A stretch of 64,000 nucleotides of DNA from Owenia fusiformis (lineage: Eukaryota > Annelida > Polychaeta > Sabellida > Oweniidae): assembly GCA_903813345.2 (NCBI GenBank), contig CAIIXF020000007.1, forward strand, positions 11,289,730 to 11,353,729, given 5' to 3'. Made by a program: the position numbers and the translations under genes. Positions 23,273 through 35,700 of this stretch are shown one piece after another. The stretch's first letter is position 1, and every line of letters starts with the position of its first letter. A model generated the notes under the pieces. That model saw only the letters and a list, made by a program, of their open reading frames with translations, was not told the origin of the DNA and searched no databases.

Positions 23273-24418
23273 ATGTCTTTAATCCCAGCTATGCATGAAC
23301 ATTGCTTCAAATTTACAAGACTCTTCTCACATCTAAGATCCTTTAACAGGCAGAACTCAATACATACAAATCAAAAAGGGTTCCCAAAGAGGACAAAGGA
23401 CCCTCTCCAAGCCGGTGTGACAGAAGTGATAGATGTTAGAACGCCTGCTGAATTCAAAGAGGACCACATACCAGGTGCTATTAACCTCCCAGTCTTAGAT
23501 GACAAACAGAGAGTTAAAGTTGGGACACTCTATTCAAAATCACCATTCGAAGGGCGAAAAATCGGTGGTGGATTAGTTACTGCCAAAATTGGTGAACACA
23601 TCGAGAATTACTTCCAGCATAAACCAATAGATTATACCCCATTAATATACTGTTGGAGGGCAGGTCAAAGGTCAATGAGTATGGCGATGGTGTTAAGTCA
23701 AATTGGATTTGACGTCTATCAATTAGAGGGTGGATATAAACACTACAGGCAGACAGTTCGAGAAAATATTGAAACAGTAGCTCCATTGATGAACTACAAA
23801 ATGATCAGTGGTCTCACAGGGTCAGGGAAAACAATGATTCTCAAGAAACTAGGTGAACACAATCAGCAAGTGATAGACCTCGAAGAACTTGCAAAGCATA
23901 AAGGTTCAATCCTGGGTATTGACGCGGACACCACACAACCTAAACAAAAATATATGGAATCACTGCTGAGTTTAGAACTATCAAAATTCAACTCTGAGAA
24001 ACCTGTCTGGCTAGAATCGGAAAGCAGGAATATTGGGTCCATTACAATCCCAAATGCTCTGTTCAGTAAAATGAAAACATGTAAACGTTACGTATTGAAT
24101 ACTCCAATGGAAGAGAGGGTTAAACACCTGTTGACAGAATACCCCTATTGGATTAAGTACCCCGATAGATTAAAGCATATCTTGACGATACTTGAAAAAT
24201 ATTGTGGTAAGCGCCTGGTTGAATACTGGAGAGATTTGATTGATCAAAGAAAGGGGGAGGAGTTTTTAGAATCAATACTTGTCAATCATTATGATACAAC
24301 ATACTACAGTTCTCAAAAGAAAAATTGTGCTCAAAGAGTTGAGGTAGTCAACATTGATGTGCCGAACTTGTCTGAGGAAACTATATATAATGTCATTATA
24401 CCACAGTTACTTGAGTAA
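23273..24418 (+). CDS. selU: SelU/MnmH-like tRNA 2-selenouridine synthase (rhodanese + P-loop ATPase)
   Basis: 381 aa, close to the bacterial SelU length (E. coli 364). Residues about 50-160 are a rhodanese domain (VIDVRTPAEFKEDHIPGAIN) with the SelU-specific active-site loop YCWRAGQRS, catalytic Cys127. Residues 180-187 are a Walker A motif GLTGSGKT. They are followed by the family signatures VIDLEELAKHKGSILG (200-215), WLESESRNIG (247-256) and NHYD..Y near 338. In bacteria the enzyme replaces sulfur by selenium at the 2-position of wobble uridine via a geranylated intermediate. The first about 45 residues are basic, Ser/Arg-rich and lack acidic clusters after His9, which suggests a mitochondrial presequence. 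An in-frame TAG 12 bp upstream fixes the start. An acceptor attccag (23209) and a small upstream ORF (ATG at 23220) precede it. The coding region has no intron. Family is certain; activity and substrate in an animal are inference. Confidence 0.92.
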   Translation: MSLIPAMHEHCFKFTRLFSHLRSFNRQNSIHTNQKGFPKRTKDPLQAGVTEVIDVRTPAEFKEDHIPGAINLPVLDDKQRVKVGTLYSKSPFEGRKIGGGLVTAKIGEHIENYFQHKPIDYTPLIYCWRAGQRSMSMAMVLSQIGFDVYQLEGGYKHYRQTVRENIETVAPLMNYKMISGLTGSGKTMILKKLGEHNQQVIDLEELAKHKGSILGIDADTTQPKQKYMESLLSLELSKFNSEKPVWLESESRNIGSITIPNALFSKMKTCKRYVLNTPMEERVKHLLTEYPYWIKYPDRLKHILTILEKYCGKRLVEYWRDLIDQRKGEEFLESILVNHYDTTYYSSQKKNCAQRVEVVNIDVPNLSEETIYNVIIPQLLE

Positions 24419-24575
24419 TGTTACCCTGACTGAAAAGGTTCTACAAACAACTGATGGAGTCGGGAAAATTCCAACACTTATTCATTCATGGATCCCTTTT
24501 GAAATCCTCTTCCCATAAACTATTGAATGGAGGGGTTACCAGAGACTTGATGCGAGCCAAAATGTTCATAAAATG

Positions 24576-24667
24576 TTAGTCTTGCTTCAAGACCGTGGAC
24601 TCCCCTTATTTACTTTTCCAACACAACACAACACACAAGGGGTTCCAGGGTCTTGAAGCAAGACTAA
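24576..24667. mobile_element. 92-bp MITE, 31-bp arms TTAGTCTTGCTTCAAGACC
   Basis: Nearly perfect inverted arms with a short (CACAA)-rich loop, downstream of the SelU-like stop. Similar inverted motifs occur at 19239. Confidence 0.75.
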
Positions 24668-24704
24668 TAAAATGTTATACAATAGCCTTAGGCCTATAAT
24701 TATT

Positions 24705-24907
24705 CAGGTCCGTAGCCAGGGGAGGAGGTTCGATGGGTTTGAGCGAACTCCCCTGGCCAAAAAATCTTTCAAAATCATGCAGTTTTTTATCATTCTGAGC
24801 ACTTTTAAGTGATTTTGGCCATTTTTGGACTAAAATTTTCACAAGTGAACCCCCCTGGAATTTTTCAAAAAGTGAACCCCCCTTGGCAAATCCTGGCTAC
24901 GGGCCTG
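24705..24907. mobile_element. Non-autonomous hAT-like element, tips CAGGTCCGTAGCCAGG / CCTGGCTACGGGCCTG
   Basis: 203 bp. The interior has GAACTCCCCTGG and GAACCCCCCTGG subrepeats. The tips are the common CAGGCCCGTAGCCAGG hAT terminus. Flanks share TTATT with a one-base offset, so the duplication is not clean. Confidence 0.65.
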
Positions 24908-25579
24908 GTTATTACACATTTTCAGATTTTCAACATCTCCAATTGAAACATAATGAGTTCTGATTTCTTTCACCATTTCTTCCAGAATGTTGGCAAAGAT
25001 AATCATTATAGCATTCATCATTGTAAACTACAGGATGTAAAAGTGCTGCATTTAGTAAAACAAACAGAATAAATTGCATGGTGTTATAGATAACAATGTT
25101 GTGTTTATTGTTAAGCATTAACAAATGTAAGATTGTACATTTCATGTTTTGAGCAGATTGCCACCAATCAAGGACATGTAGAATTATGTATCAAATATAC
25201 TCAATTCCAAACATTTCTTACATATTTATGTAACATCCTTGATATACATCGTAATTTAATAAAACCTTTAATAAGGAAGTTGGGCCCTAATAGTCCTTAC
25301 TATATCAGGTACAGTTCATCAAAGAAATACAAGAAAGTTGTCAGATCTGAGTTAAATAGAAATATGGTTTTCCATTTGGAAGTAGGCATTTTCATGTTTT
25401 ATCATGTTTTATTGTAAGCAGAACATGTTAAGTACAGTACGTGTACTTTTAAATCAATTCTAATTGTATTCATTTGATCACTTAACGTGGCTCAAACTTT
25501 AATTAATTCCTCAACAAAATTAAATCACAGCATCTTGTGATTTACACTATTGACAATGATCCACTGGGATATGAACATA

Positions 25580-25978
25580 TTTTCTGAAACATTTAAGAGC
25601 TATATAACATTGGATATTCCATATTTTCTGAACCATCTAAGAGCTATATAACATTGGATATTCCATATTTTCTGAAACATCTAAGAGCTATATAACATTG
25701 GATATTCCATATTTTCTGAAACATCTAAGAGCTATATAACATTGGATATTCCATATTTTCTGAAACATCTAAGAGCTATATAACATTGGATATGAACCAT
25801 ATTTTCTGGAACATCTAAGAGCTATATAACATTGGATATTCCATATTTTCTAAAACATCTAAGAGCTATATAACATTGGATATGAACCATATTTTCTGAA
25901 ACATCTAAGAGCTATATAACATTGGATATTCCATATTTTCTGAAACATCTAAGAGCTATATAATATTGGATATTCCAT
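25580..25978. repeat. 44-bp tandem array, 9 units (AAGAGCTATATAACATTGGA...)
   Basis: Nine copies of a unit with core CTAAGAGCTATATAACATTG. Some copies carry ATATGAACC instead of ATATTCC (46 bp). Copies are nearly identical, so the expansion is recent. It lies between the convergent SelU-like and WDR24 genes. Confidence 0.95.
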
Positions 25979-26404
25979 AATCTAAGGTGGCTGCATCTCA
26001 TGCATCACATTCAGGTGAGGAGTTTTGCAATTTAATAACATCTTTCGGTCTTTTGATGGTGCAAATTACAGAATGATTTTAAGGAGAGTTCAATGTGGAG
26101 CCACGTTTATATTGAAAGAACATACTGATTGATCTTAAAATGAAGTCATAGAAACACATGGCACATGTACACACATGTAAGATCTCTATATGTCTCCAAA
26201 TAAGCCATGTACATGTATATGTAAAACAGTCTCGTAACAGTCATTCAAAACACAACAGTCCGCATCAGTTTCATTATAATATATTAGATTTACAATAACA
26301 TGAGGTTTTGATTTGATATAACTCCTTTGGAACCATGATTTGTCCTTCAATGAGCAATAAGACTTCATGGCATGTTTATACATCGTTAAAGTTTCAACGT
26401 TTGC

Positions 26405-26660
26405 AGTCTATGGGTCAATGCATGCATTCACTGTTCACAAATGTCACTGCTTGCATCTAGAGTTCATATGTGTCAAGGTTTGCACTCATTGTCCACATGT
26501 ATCGTAGCTCAAATACATGTTCACATGTGTCAATGCTTGCATTTGCTGTTCACATGTGTCATAGATTGCATTCTGTGTTTACAAGTGTCAATGCCTGCAT
26601 CCATTTTCACATGTGTCAATGCTTGCATCTAGTGTTCACATGTGTCAATGCAAGTGTATC
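26405..26660. repeat. ~30-bp minisatellite in the WDR24 3' UTR
   Basis: Imperfect units of the form GTGTCAATGCTTGCAT then CTAGTGTTCACAT, about eight copies. It begins less than 70 bp 3' of the WDR24 stop (minus strand), so it is probably transcribed in the 3' UTR. It creates a spurious 116-codon open frame on the plus strand. Confidence 0.85.
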
Positions 26661-26727
26661 AGCTGCCATCTTTACTATCAAGTATCATAACTTGTGTCAA
26701 ATGATCCTACGTGTGTCCTGGCATGTG

Positions 26728-29700
26728 TCAAGTGAATTCACACAAGTGTCCGCAGCCAGTAGGACAGTTACGGCTACGAGAGAACCAGTCCTTAATATGT
26801 TGTATATGCCCACCATGTGAACAGCCTTGGCACCAAACATACAGTCCTTTCACCACTAGATGACTGCAAATAAATTATTAAATTGAAATTATTATACATG
26901 TACATTACATGAAGTAATTTAGCTTCAAATTAACAAGTACATTTATTCACCTGTGTTACATTCAGTGATGACAAATTGAATAAATAATAGATTGACAACA
27001 GTTTTGATCAGTAAAACAACCTACCATATACTGCATGTATTTGTAATCTTTTTACATCTATCACAGACCCAACCAGACCTTAGTAGTGACTTTGAGCAAT
27101 TGTTGCAGTTGGTATGTATTGTAGTTGACTCCTGATTGAGGACACTCACTGATGCATGGTTACTCAGCTTGATCACTTCATTGGCTACAGTGTAAAGCTT
27201 GAACCTAGACAGCAGTTCTGGAAATGTATGAGATGGAAGGAAAGGATATATTGGTTGGGCATTAGCTGGACGTGAAAAATGATTAGGGTCTGAATAATAT
27301 TTCTTCATGTATGTGCTATTAATACACCATTTACAACTTTTTTCTCAACACACATGGGTTTTATCTTTTATTATGAAGAGCTGAAGATCTCAAAGTGAAA
27401 ATATTAGTTTACTTGCTAAATGTAAAATAACTAACTATGAAATGTGTTTAATTGGTACATGGCCATGATTGGTAGGAATGAAAATAAAAATACAAAATAA
27501 TTACCAATATAAGAAATAAACCAATGCTCCTGCGTTAGTTCATCAATGTGGTCACGGATCTTGTCGCCAAGGACAACCAGCAATGACACAGACATCTGAA
27601 CATCACTCTGTAAATATAATTCTCAATTATGTCATAAAGGAATTTTCCTTGTCTAATTATTTATGTACACTTTTTGATTTCATTATTAGTTATAGTCTCC
27701 AACTTTTTTAAGGATGGTGTTCAGAGTTTGGTGTATGGAGGTGTTGACATTTTGCATGTTAACGCATTTTCTTTGTTAACTACATGTAAATGCATTTGCA
27801 TCTAGTTCTAATTGAAATCTTTTAGTATCATTATTCGGGAAGCAATAATTAACCTAAGTTGAAGAAATGACTCAAACCTTACTTAATTTTATATATAATG
27901 AAAGCTGAACACTTATTGCTCAATAATAACTTATCAAGTCACTTATGAAGACCGTCAAAATACAGTGTATAACTGGCATATTATCTATAATATAGTCAAA
28001 ACAAATTTTTTTTTTTAGAAATTACTAAAACATATTTGGAATTTGATCATCTTTATTGATAACTATATTAGTATAAGTTATATGTCAGATTAGTTTGTGA
28101 TATAATACAACGATTCAAACTAATGAAGTTTGTGCCGCGATTATCTTTACCATACCATACCTGTTCAGCGTAATAATGCAATATCTTTTTTACATTGTCC
28201 ACAAACTTCCATGAATGAAGAGTGCTAATAAAAGGTGGCGCTTGGAGTATTTTCTGGTTATTTCCAAATTCTTGGATTTCCATTTGTTGCGTATTGCTAT
28301 CAGAGTCATTATTGCCACTAGATGGCTCTTCTGTATGTTGGAGATGATCGGGGGATGATGTGCGATCAATAATTTCATGACGTGGCTGGAAAGCCTCATT
28401 TGGAAGTTTACTCCATTCCTGTAAAGTGTGAAAATTAAATATTGAAGAAATGTTTGCGCAACAATAAACTCATACTTCTACAACATAAGTAGCTTCTATA
28501 ATACATGTATTACACATATTGCAATGATTTTCGAAGAAATCATATACTATAAATACATATGCACTGCACTATCAAAATAATAAATGGTAAATTTCTACAT
28601 TGTTCATCCTTTAAGTAATTGTTAATACCATTTTATATACCTACATGTAACATAATATAAGTGCTATCTTATATATGTCTAGATGTCATTTTAAAAATTT
28701 CTCTTAAACAGCAACATATACCTGTATACCAACTAGGGTGTCTAGCGGCTTGTTTTTATAGTGTATATTATATAAGAATTATGAAATAAATAAATTGAAT
28801 TGAATTGAATGTATCCCTAACCCATTTTGATGATGTTATTCAAAAGTGTCTGCGAATGTACATGTAGTTAATATTCATAAATGATAAAACATAACTTAGA
28901 AATACAGTATGGTGTAGCAAAGTGATCTGCACATAATTAGTAGGGTGATAGGAGGTTTAACAACAAGCAGAGGGTGACTCACTTGAAATGAGTTGAAAAA
29001 GTCAAATTAGTTTTATACATTAGTCTGCTGCTATTATATAGCCAGGTCTTATAAATAGGCAAGGGAAAAAGCTAAATGGATATTTAACTAGACTTCATTT
29101 CACAATTTCAGTTTAAAAGATATCTGAATAAAACAATTAGTAACACTTAAGTGAGGCAGTTGCCTTACCTGCCTCATGCCTTGCTTTATTCCTAGGCCAT
29201 ATTTAAAATAACAAATATTTTGCCTGACTTTATGTGTTCAAAAACATGGTGGTGTGTTCCTTGGACATGGTGGTGTATTCTTGGAACATGGTGGCGTGTT
29301 CTTGGAACATTGTGATTTGTTCTTGGAACATGGTGGTGTGTTCCTTGAACATGGTGATGTATTCAAAAACATGGTGGTGTGTTCATGGAACATGGTGGTG
29401 TGTTCCTTGAACATGGTGATGTATTCAAAAACATGATGGTGTGTTCATGGAACATGGTGGTGTGTTCCTTGAACATGGTGGTGTGTTCCTTGAACATGGT
29501 GATGTATTAAAAAACATGGTGGTGTGTTCATGGAACATGGTGGTGTGTTCCTTGAACATGGTGATGTATTCAAAAACATGGTGGTGTGTTCATGGAACAT
29601 GGTGGTGTGTTCCTTGAACATGGTGATGTATTCAAAAACATGGTGGTGTATTCATGGAACATAATGGTGTGTTCCTTGAACATGGTGATGTATTCAAAAA

Positions 29701-32700
29701 CATGGTGGTGTATTCATGGAACATAATGGTGTGTTCCTTGAACATGGTGATGGGTTCATAGACACCCAACAATAAAGAACAGAACACAAGAGGCATTTAG
29801 AGGTGAATTGCCAAAAAAACATTATGTATTAGTATTTTTTAGTAAATTCTGCTTCAAGTGTCATGACTTCCTAGCATTTGAAACTTATGTTTGCCTCGTG
29901 GCAATAGTTTTTGAATCTTGGCAATGAAAAACAAGGCATTAACATGACAAAATGTCACCACCTAAAGGTCAATTTGAAGCAAGTTGAAAACAGACCTTTT
30001 TGACCTTTTTTGACCTTGAGAAGGTCATTAAAGGTGAAATGTCAAATCTAGAGTCAGATTTGAATTTCTGAGAACATGTAGATGATTTTGAAAAAAAAAA
30101 TTAGTCAATTTGAAGCAAGTTGAAAAAAGACCTTTTTGACCTTGAGAAGGTCATTGAAGGTCAAATGTCAAATCTAAAGTCAGATTTGAACTTCTGAGAA
30201 CATGTAGATGATTTAGAAAAAAATTGAAGTCAGTCTAAACAGTATTTGTAAAGTTATAGGAAGTTGTAAGAAATTGTTACAGACGCCGGACGCCGGACGC
30301 CAACCTCCAACCACCAACCGCCGTCACAAAAAAACGGAGACCATAACAATATGTCACCACTTTTGGTGGTGACATAATAAATAAAGTTAAACATGTGCAT
30401 TCAAACATCTCTCTAATCTGAAGACTCTATAATGTGAACATTTGTACTCCAATTTTTTAATCTGCCAAAATTTTCATGTTTAAAAACCTTTGAAATGTGA
30501 ACACCTTTGAAATGTGAACATCTGCCTAAATGAAAACTAGCCTACTGGTTGACCGTTGTTCCCGTGGCATTCTGATAAGACAGGCTTTATTGTATTTCTA
30601 CTGTTTCAGTATTGGAAATGAGAAATACTGGTTTCCAATTATGCAAATGACTGATTACAGCCCATTAAATTGTGTATTCAAATCTATGTAGAAGCCTCTC
30701 ACTTATTTCTGTTGAGTTCTTTCTTCATGCAAATGGAAATACACAAAGTAGAGGGAAATCTATTTTTTATTTATATGTGATAATAAAACAGTAAGATAAA
30801 TAAAAGCCACCAAAACCAAGCACTTATGTTATCCAATATTATTTAATGTGGATGTGAAATTGTGAATAAACAATCAAAAAAAATGTTGAGAAAATTACAG
30901 CTTCTATAAAATTAGTTAAAACCACATATAATCAAAAGTTAATCAGTTCAGGTTATGATTCTCTTCCAAAATGTGAAATCTAGTACACTCTAAACAGGTT
31001 CAGTAATTTGACAAAAATTCATAAAACATGTCAGTCAAATCCAAAGTCCCAAAAACAAGAAAATTGCCCAACTGTTATCCCAAACTTCAACTAGAATGTT
31101 TGTAGTTGTATCAGTAGTTCAAGAATGATTTGTAATAAGAAAAGTTCTTTAGCTACTAATACTACTACAGTAGAACCTGTAAAGTGGAACAGATCTGAAA
31201 ATAAATCAAACAAGTTACCCATACCAAAAATGAACGGAACTTTGTGGAACTCCTGACAAGTGGAACATTGTTTTGAAGTGCCAAAAGTGTTTCGCTTACA
31301 CAGGTTTTATTGTACAATAATGGGCATGACTTGGAATGGTATGTTCAATGTAAGCCTTTTAGTGGGACTATGCATTGGACTGACATGGACTATGTTAAAC
31401 ACATTCTTCCTTGTAAAACACAGTGACTACATACCCTTAGCTCCCAACTTGGCACAGGTGAAGAAGCAACATGGATCTGTATGTCACAATTAACTCATTT
31501 CAAATAGTGAAAAATATGATTTTTATGCGATGCTTATGTTTATAGCTATTATAAAAGTTTTTATAAAACTCAAAATAAAATAACTAGAAAAACAGCAACT
31601 CCACGGAGTAGCAAATCCCACCGAACAAAACAAATTTTGATTATTAGTGGCCATCTTGAAAATTCCTTCTTGTGCAGATCTCTGTTGTCCCTAGGCATCA
31701 ACATATAAAATGTGAACCATATCCATCAATAAGCATTAAGTTATCAAAGATTACATTCTTTTACGAAAAATGGCAACCATTTTGAAATTCAGCTGCCATT
31801 TTGAAAATTCTTCCTCAAACAGAGCTACTGTGTCCCAAGGCATTATCATATAAAAGGACGATTCTCAGTTTGGAGAACGAAGTTCATCAATCTAAATGAG
31901 CATTATCCCTGCTTCGTACAAATTTGATTTTTTTATATAATATAGATTTGAATGTCTTCTTTTGAATAATTTAATTTGGGTGATATTTCTAGATTTTTCG
32001 CAAAAAAATATTAGCACAGTACACTAATGAACTTCTTTCCCCAAATCGAGACTTGTATTTTATTGAATCGGTCTAATTGAGCGTTATCCCTGCTTCAGAC
32101 CAATTTGTTATTTTTACATCTTGTAGATTTAAATGTCCTCTTTTGAATATTCATAGTTTAATTTGGGCAATATTTCTATATTTTTCATGAAAAAAATTAT
32201 TAGCACAGGAGACTGTTCTCCAAACCGAGAATCGTCCTTTAAAACAAATCCATTCACTGGTATTTGAGTTATCAAAATTTTATGTTTTATTATTTTTTTA
32301 CTTTATTTATTTTTATTATCTTGTAAATTATTTCTTGAACAGAGCTACTGTGTCCCTGGGCATAATCATATAAAATTTGAACCAAATCTGTTCACTGGTA
32401 TATGAGTTATCAAAGATTACGTTTTTTATGAAAAATTGCCGCCATTTTGAAATTAAGCAGCCATCTTGAAAATTCTTTGTCGAACATAGCTACTGTGTCC
32501 CTAAGCATCATCATATAAAATTTGAACCAAATCCGTTCACTGGTATTTGAGTTATCAAAGATTACGTATTTTTACGAAAAATGGTCGCCATTTTGAAATT
32601 AAGCAGCCATCTTGAAAATCTCTTTTTGTGCGAAACTCCTTTGTCCCTAGGCATCAGCATATAAAATTTGAACCAAATCCGTCAACTTGTATTTGAGTTA

Positions 32701-35700
32701 TCAACGATTACATTTTTTACGAAAAATGGCGGCCATTATGAATTGAGTGGCCATATTGTAAATTCCTTCTCGAGCAGAGGTCCTACACTCATAAGGCATA
32801 AGCCTATAAAATTTGAACCAAATCCGTCAACCGGTATTGGAGTTATCACCCGGACACACGGACGGACGGAAGAACGGACTGACGGACGGCTTCTCTATAT
32901 CCTCCTCGAACTTCGTTCGGTGGGATAATAAATACAGGTATCACCCTTGCTATACACAACACTGATAATGACTGGGAGGGTACAACAAAGTGCTCGGTGT
33001 GGTACAACAATTATTTTTAATTCAAATTACATATGACTAGCTTTATTACCATACTTTTTAAGTCAAATTTGAAACTGATGATATAATATCTTGGAATGTT
33101 TGGAAGCTCTCATGCTGTTGTACCCGACTAGACCATTATGTATAGCTGTATATGCCAAGGGCAAATGAAGGGTGGGTATAGACTTGTGAAAAAAATGAAA
33201 AAATAACTGATGGCCTGAACAGGAATGTGAAATGATTACACAGAGCAAATAAAACTATAATATAGGCATACTACTAATTGTAAAGACTTCTTAAAAACAC
33301 AAACTTCAAATAATATATTTTATTGTTGAAGAATAGAAAAATTGATTCATATCAGCTGTTTTGAGCATTTTGCCTTTTTGTGAAGTTAGTGTTTGAAGGA
33401 CATTTTACACAAATAAAGTAAATGGATGAGCCATGAAAATGAATCTTATTACATAGTTCTACCTTTATTGCTATTATAATTCATTTCATAAACTGCAACA
33501 ACACTTAATGAAGTTTTAATCTGAAATACATTTTCTTTCAAAGAGCCAAAGAGGCAGGTTTTCACAAACAATTTCAGACAACTATATCTTGGATTATAAA
33601 TATTTTCTGATCATGAAGACAGATGTACCTTTTAGATCCATTCATCATCTCCAAGGAAAGTATATATAACGACTAAGTTAATCAGAGTAATAAAGTGATC
33701 CAAGATATAATCATCCGAAACAGTTAGCAATAACATACATGGCCTTTCAACCATTTTTGATTAAATATCTTCAGAGATGAAGACACTTTCCTTTTGACAT
33801 GGCTCAAACAATGATAGCTTATTAAATAATTACACAGAATTCATGCAAAACATATGACTACTTGAAAAGAGAAAAGATGATTTAAAAATTTGAAAAGATG
33901 ACAAAACAATAGTTATAGTAACGGAGAAAAAGTAAAAAAAATCGTACACATCTATAATATGTATGTATTATATTTTTGTATATGCACTCCCCTTCAAATG
34001 TTTGACAACCTTGAATTCCCACTGGACTCATTACCATTCAAGTCAGTTTTTGGTTTAATTTAATTTTTTTATCAAACTACATAATATAAGGTCTGAAATT
34101 ACGACAAATGGTGAAATCATCAAACATATAACAGGTTCTAACATGTTATCAAATAGAAATACTGGAGTTGCCAAACTTTTTTAGGGAAGTGTACATCTAT
34201 AAAATAACTGGAAATAGTTTAAGAATGGAAATTTAATCTCAGATTAAAATTTTGTCTCACCCTGTTACTCTCAAGATTTGCAAGGGTCTCATCTTCAAAA
34301 GTTGTCTGGTCAACCTCTCCATCCCCAAAAAAGAAATCTCCATGCTGATTGGTCAATCCGCTGGCAATACTGGTGAGATTTTTTTCAGTTTCGGAATCAT
34401 CAATATCAGATTCGTCACTTATACCTGTTGATGTGTCACCAGTTTGATGTTCAGGGACGGCATTTATGGTTTTGTTGTCTTGTAAGTGTGAACCATTGAG
34501 GGAGCCTTTACCTAGAAACAAAAGTACATAAGAGTATATTCAATGAATTTTGAATGAGGTCGGTGAAATGCTCTACCTTATTTTTTGATTTATTTTACTT
34601 GTATTACATCAAACTCAAGGGGCTTATACTTTTTCATTGATTATCACTTAATTTATCAATAGTATAATTGTTGTGGAAAGCCTAGGCTGTAGATAATATT
34701 AGATTTAATATTGGTGGCAATGTGGAACATTGTGGAAATTGTCAAGTTTATCAGATTTATGAATGACATTATTTAAAATTTAGAATCTATGATTGCTTCA
34801 TTTTCTACATCTTACTTCTGTCATCTATTGATTTATGGGCATCATTGGCATTAGCCATCACAGAAGCAGTACGTGTCTGGGCTGGAGTGATGGGAACTTC
34901 AGCAAAGAATAACTTCACCATCTGCCAGGTCTGGGCTATCTGCAATATGAAATATGACACAGCTCTTATATGACAATACAACAAAAATACATGTAATCAA
35001 TAGATTACTTAAATTAGATGTGAGTAGAAATAATCTTGAATTTCATCATTAAGTTACAGTGATATTATATTTGAAATCTACATACAAGAAGTAAATCTTG
35101 AGATGTGATTGTAAAACTTGTTTATCAGCTTTGTTTAAATTCACTTAAAATAATGTAAATTATTATTAAATTATTGTTTCCTTAGCGAATACACAAATCA
35201 ACATTTGAAAATTAGATGAGGGGAGGGGGGTCAAACCATAACAAAATTAACTTTGTTTTTCCATGACTGGAGATAATTGCACATCATCCCTTATTCACTG
35301 TATATCTTCATTAAACTGGACCCTAAGCAAAGCAAGGTTACCTGATGCCTCTGTAGTGATTTAGCCACTGCAGTATTGTGATCACAGAGCTCTGACAGAC
35401 TGCGACCACTTAGTTTATATTTCAATGCTGTTTCTATGAACCAATCCATCGAGAACTCCTGTAATTATATCCAAGGACAATACAATAGTCTGTGACATAT
35501 ATTCAGAATTGTTATTTATTGAAATATACAGGGCTATGAAATCTTTTTCAAATCATAGTTTCCCTACAATCTTCAGTCATATTTTCTCATTGCAAGTTAA
35601 AATAAATGAATAAAGTGAAACTACTGTAAACTTGGTTATATTACCGGGATTTCGAAAATGTTCCTTGTGGTGGTTTATAATAATAATAACAAGTTTGAAG

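Noticed and set aside
26441-26820. 116-codon and 63-codon plus-strand frames rich in His/Cys
   Set aside because: Products of the 30-bp minisatellite and antisense to the last WDR24 exon.
29254-29436. Repeat protein with Gly-Val-Phe-Leu-Glu-His units
   Set aside because: Translation of the 21-bp minisatellite in an intron; the frame is lost within a few units.
31260-31493. 77-codon frame with hydrophobic segments
   Set aside because: Begins inside an ACAGTR-family repeat and lies antisense in WDR24 intron 13; no family match.
33560-33730. Possible foldback around CTATATCTTGGATTAT / GATCCAAGATATAATC
   Set aside because: Only a short inverted match with diverged surroundings; not enough to call an element.
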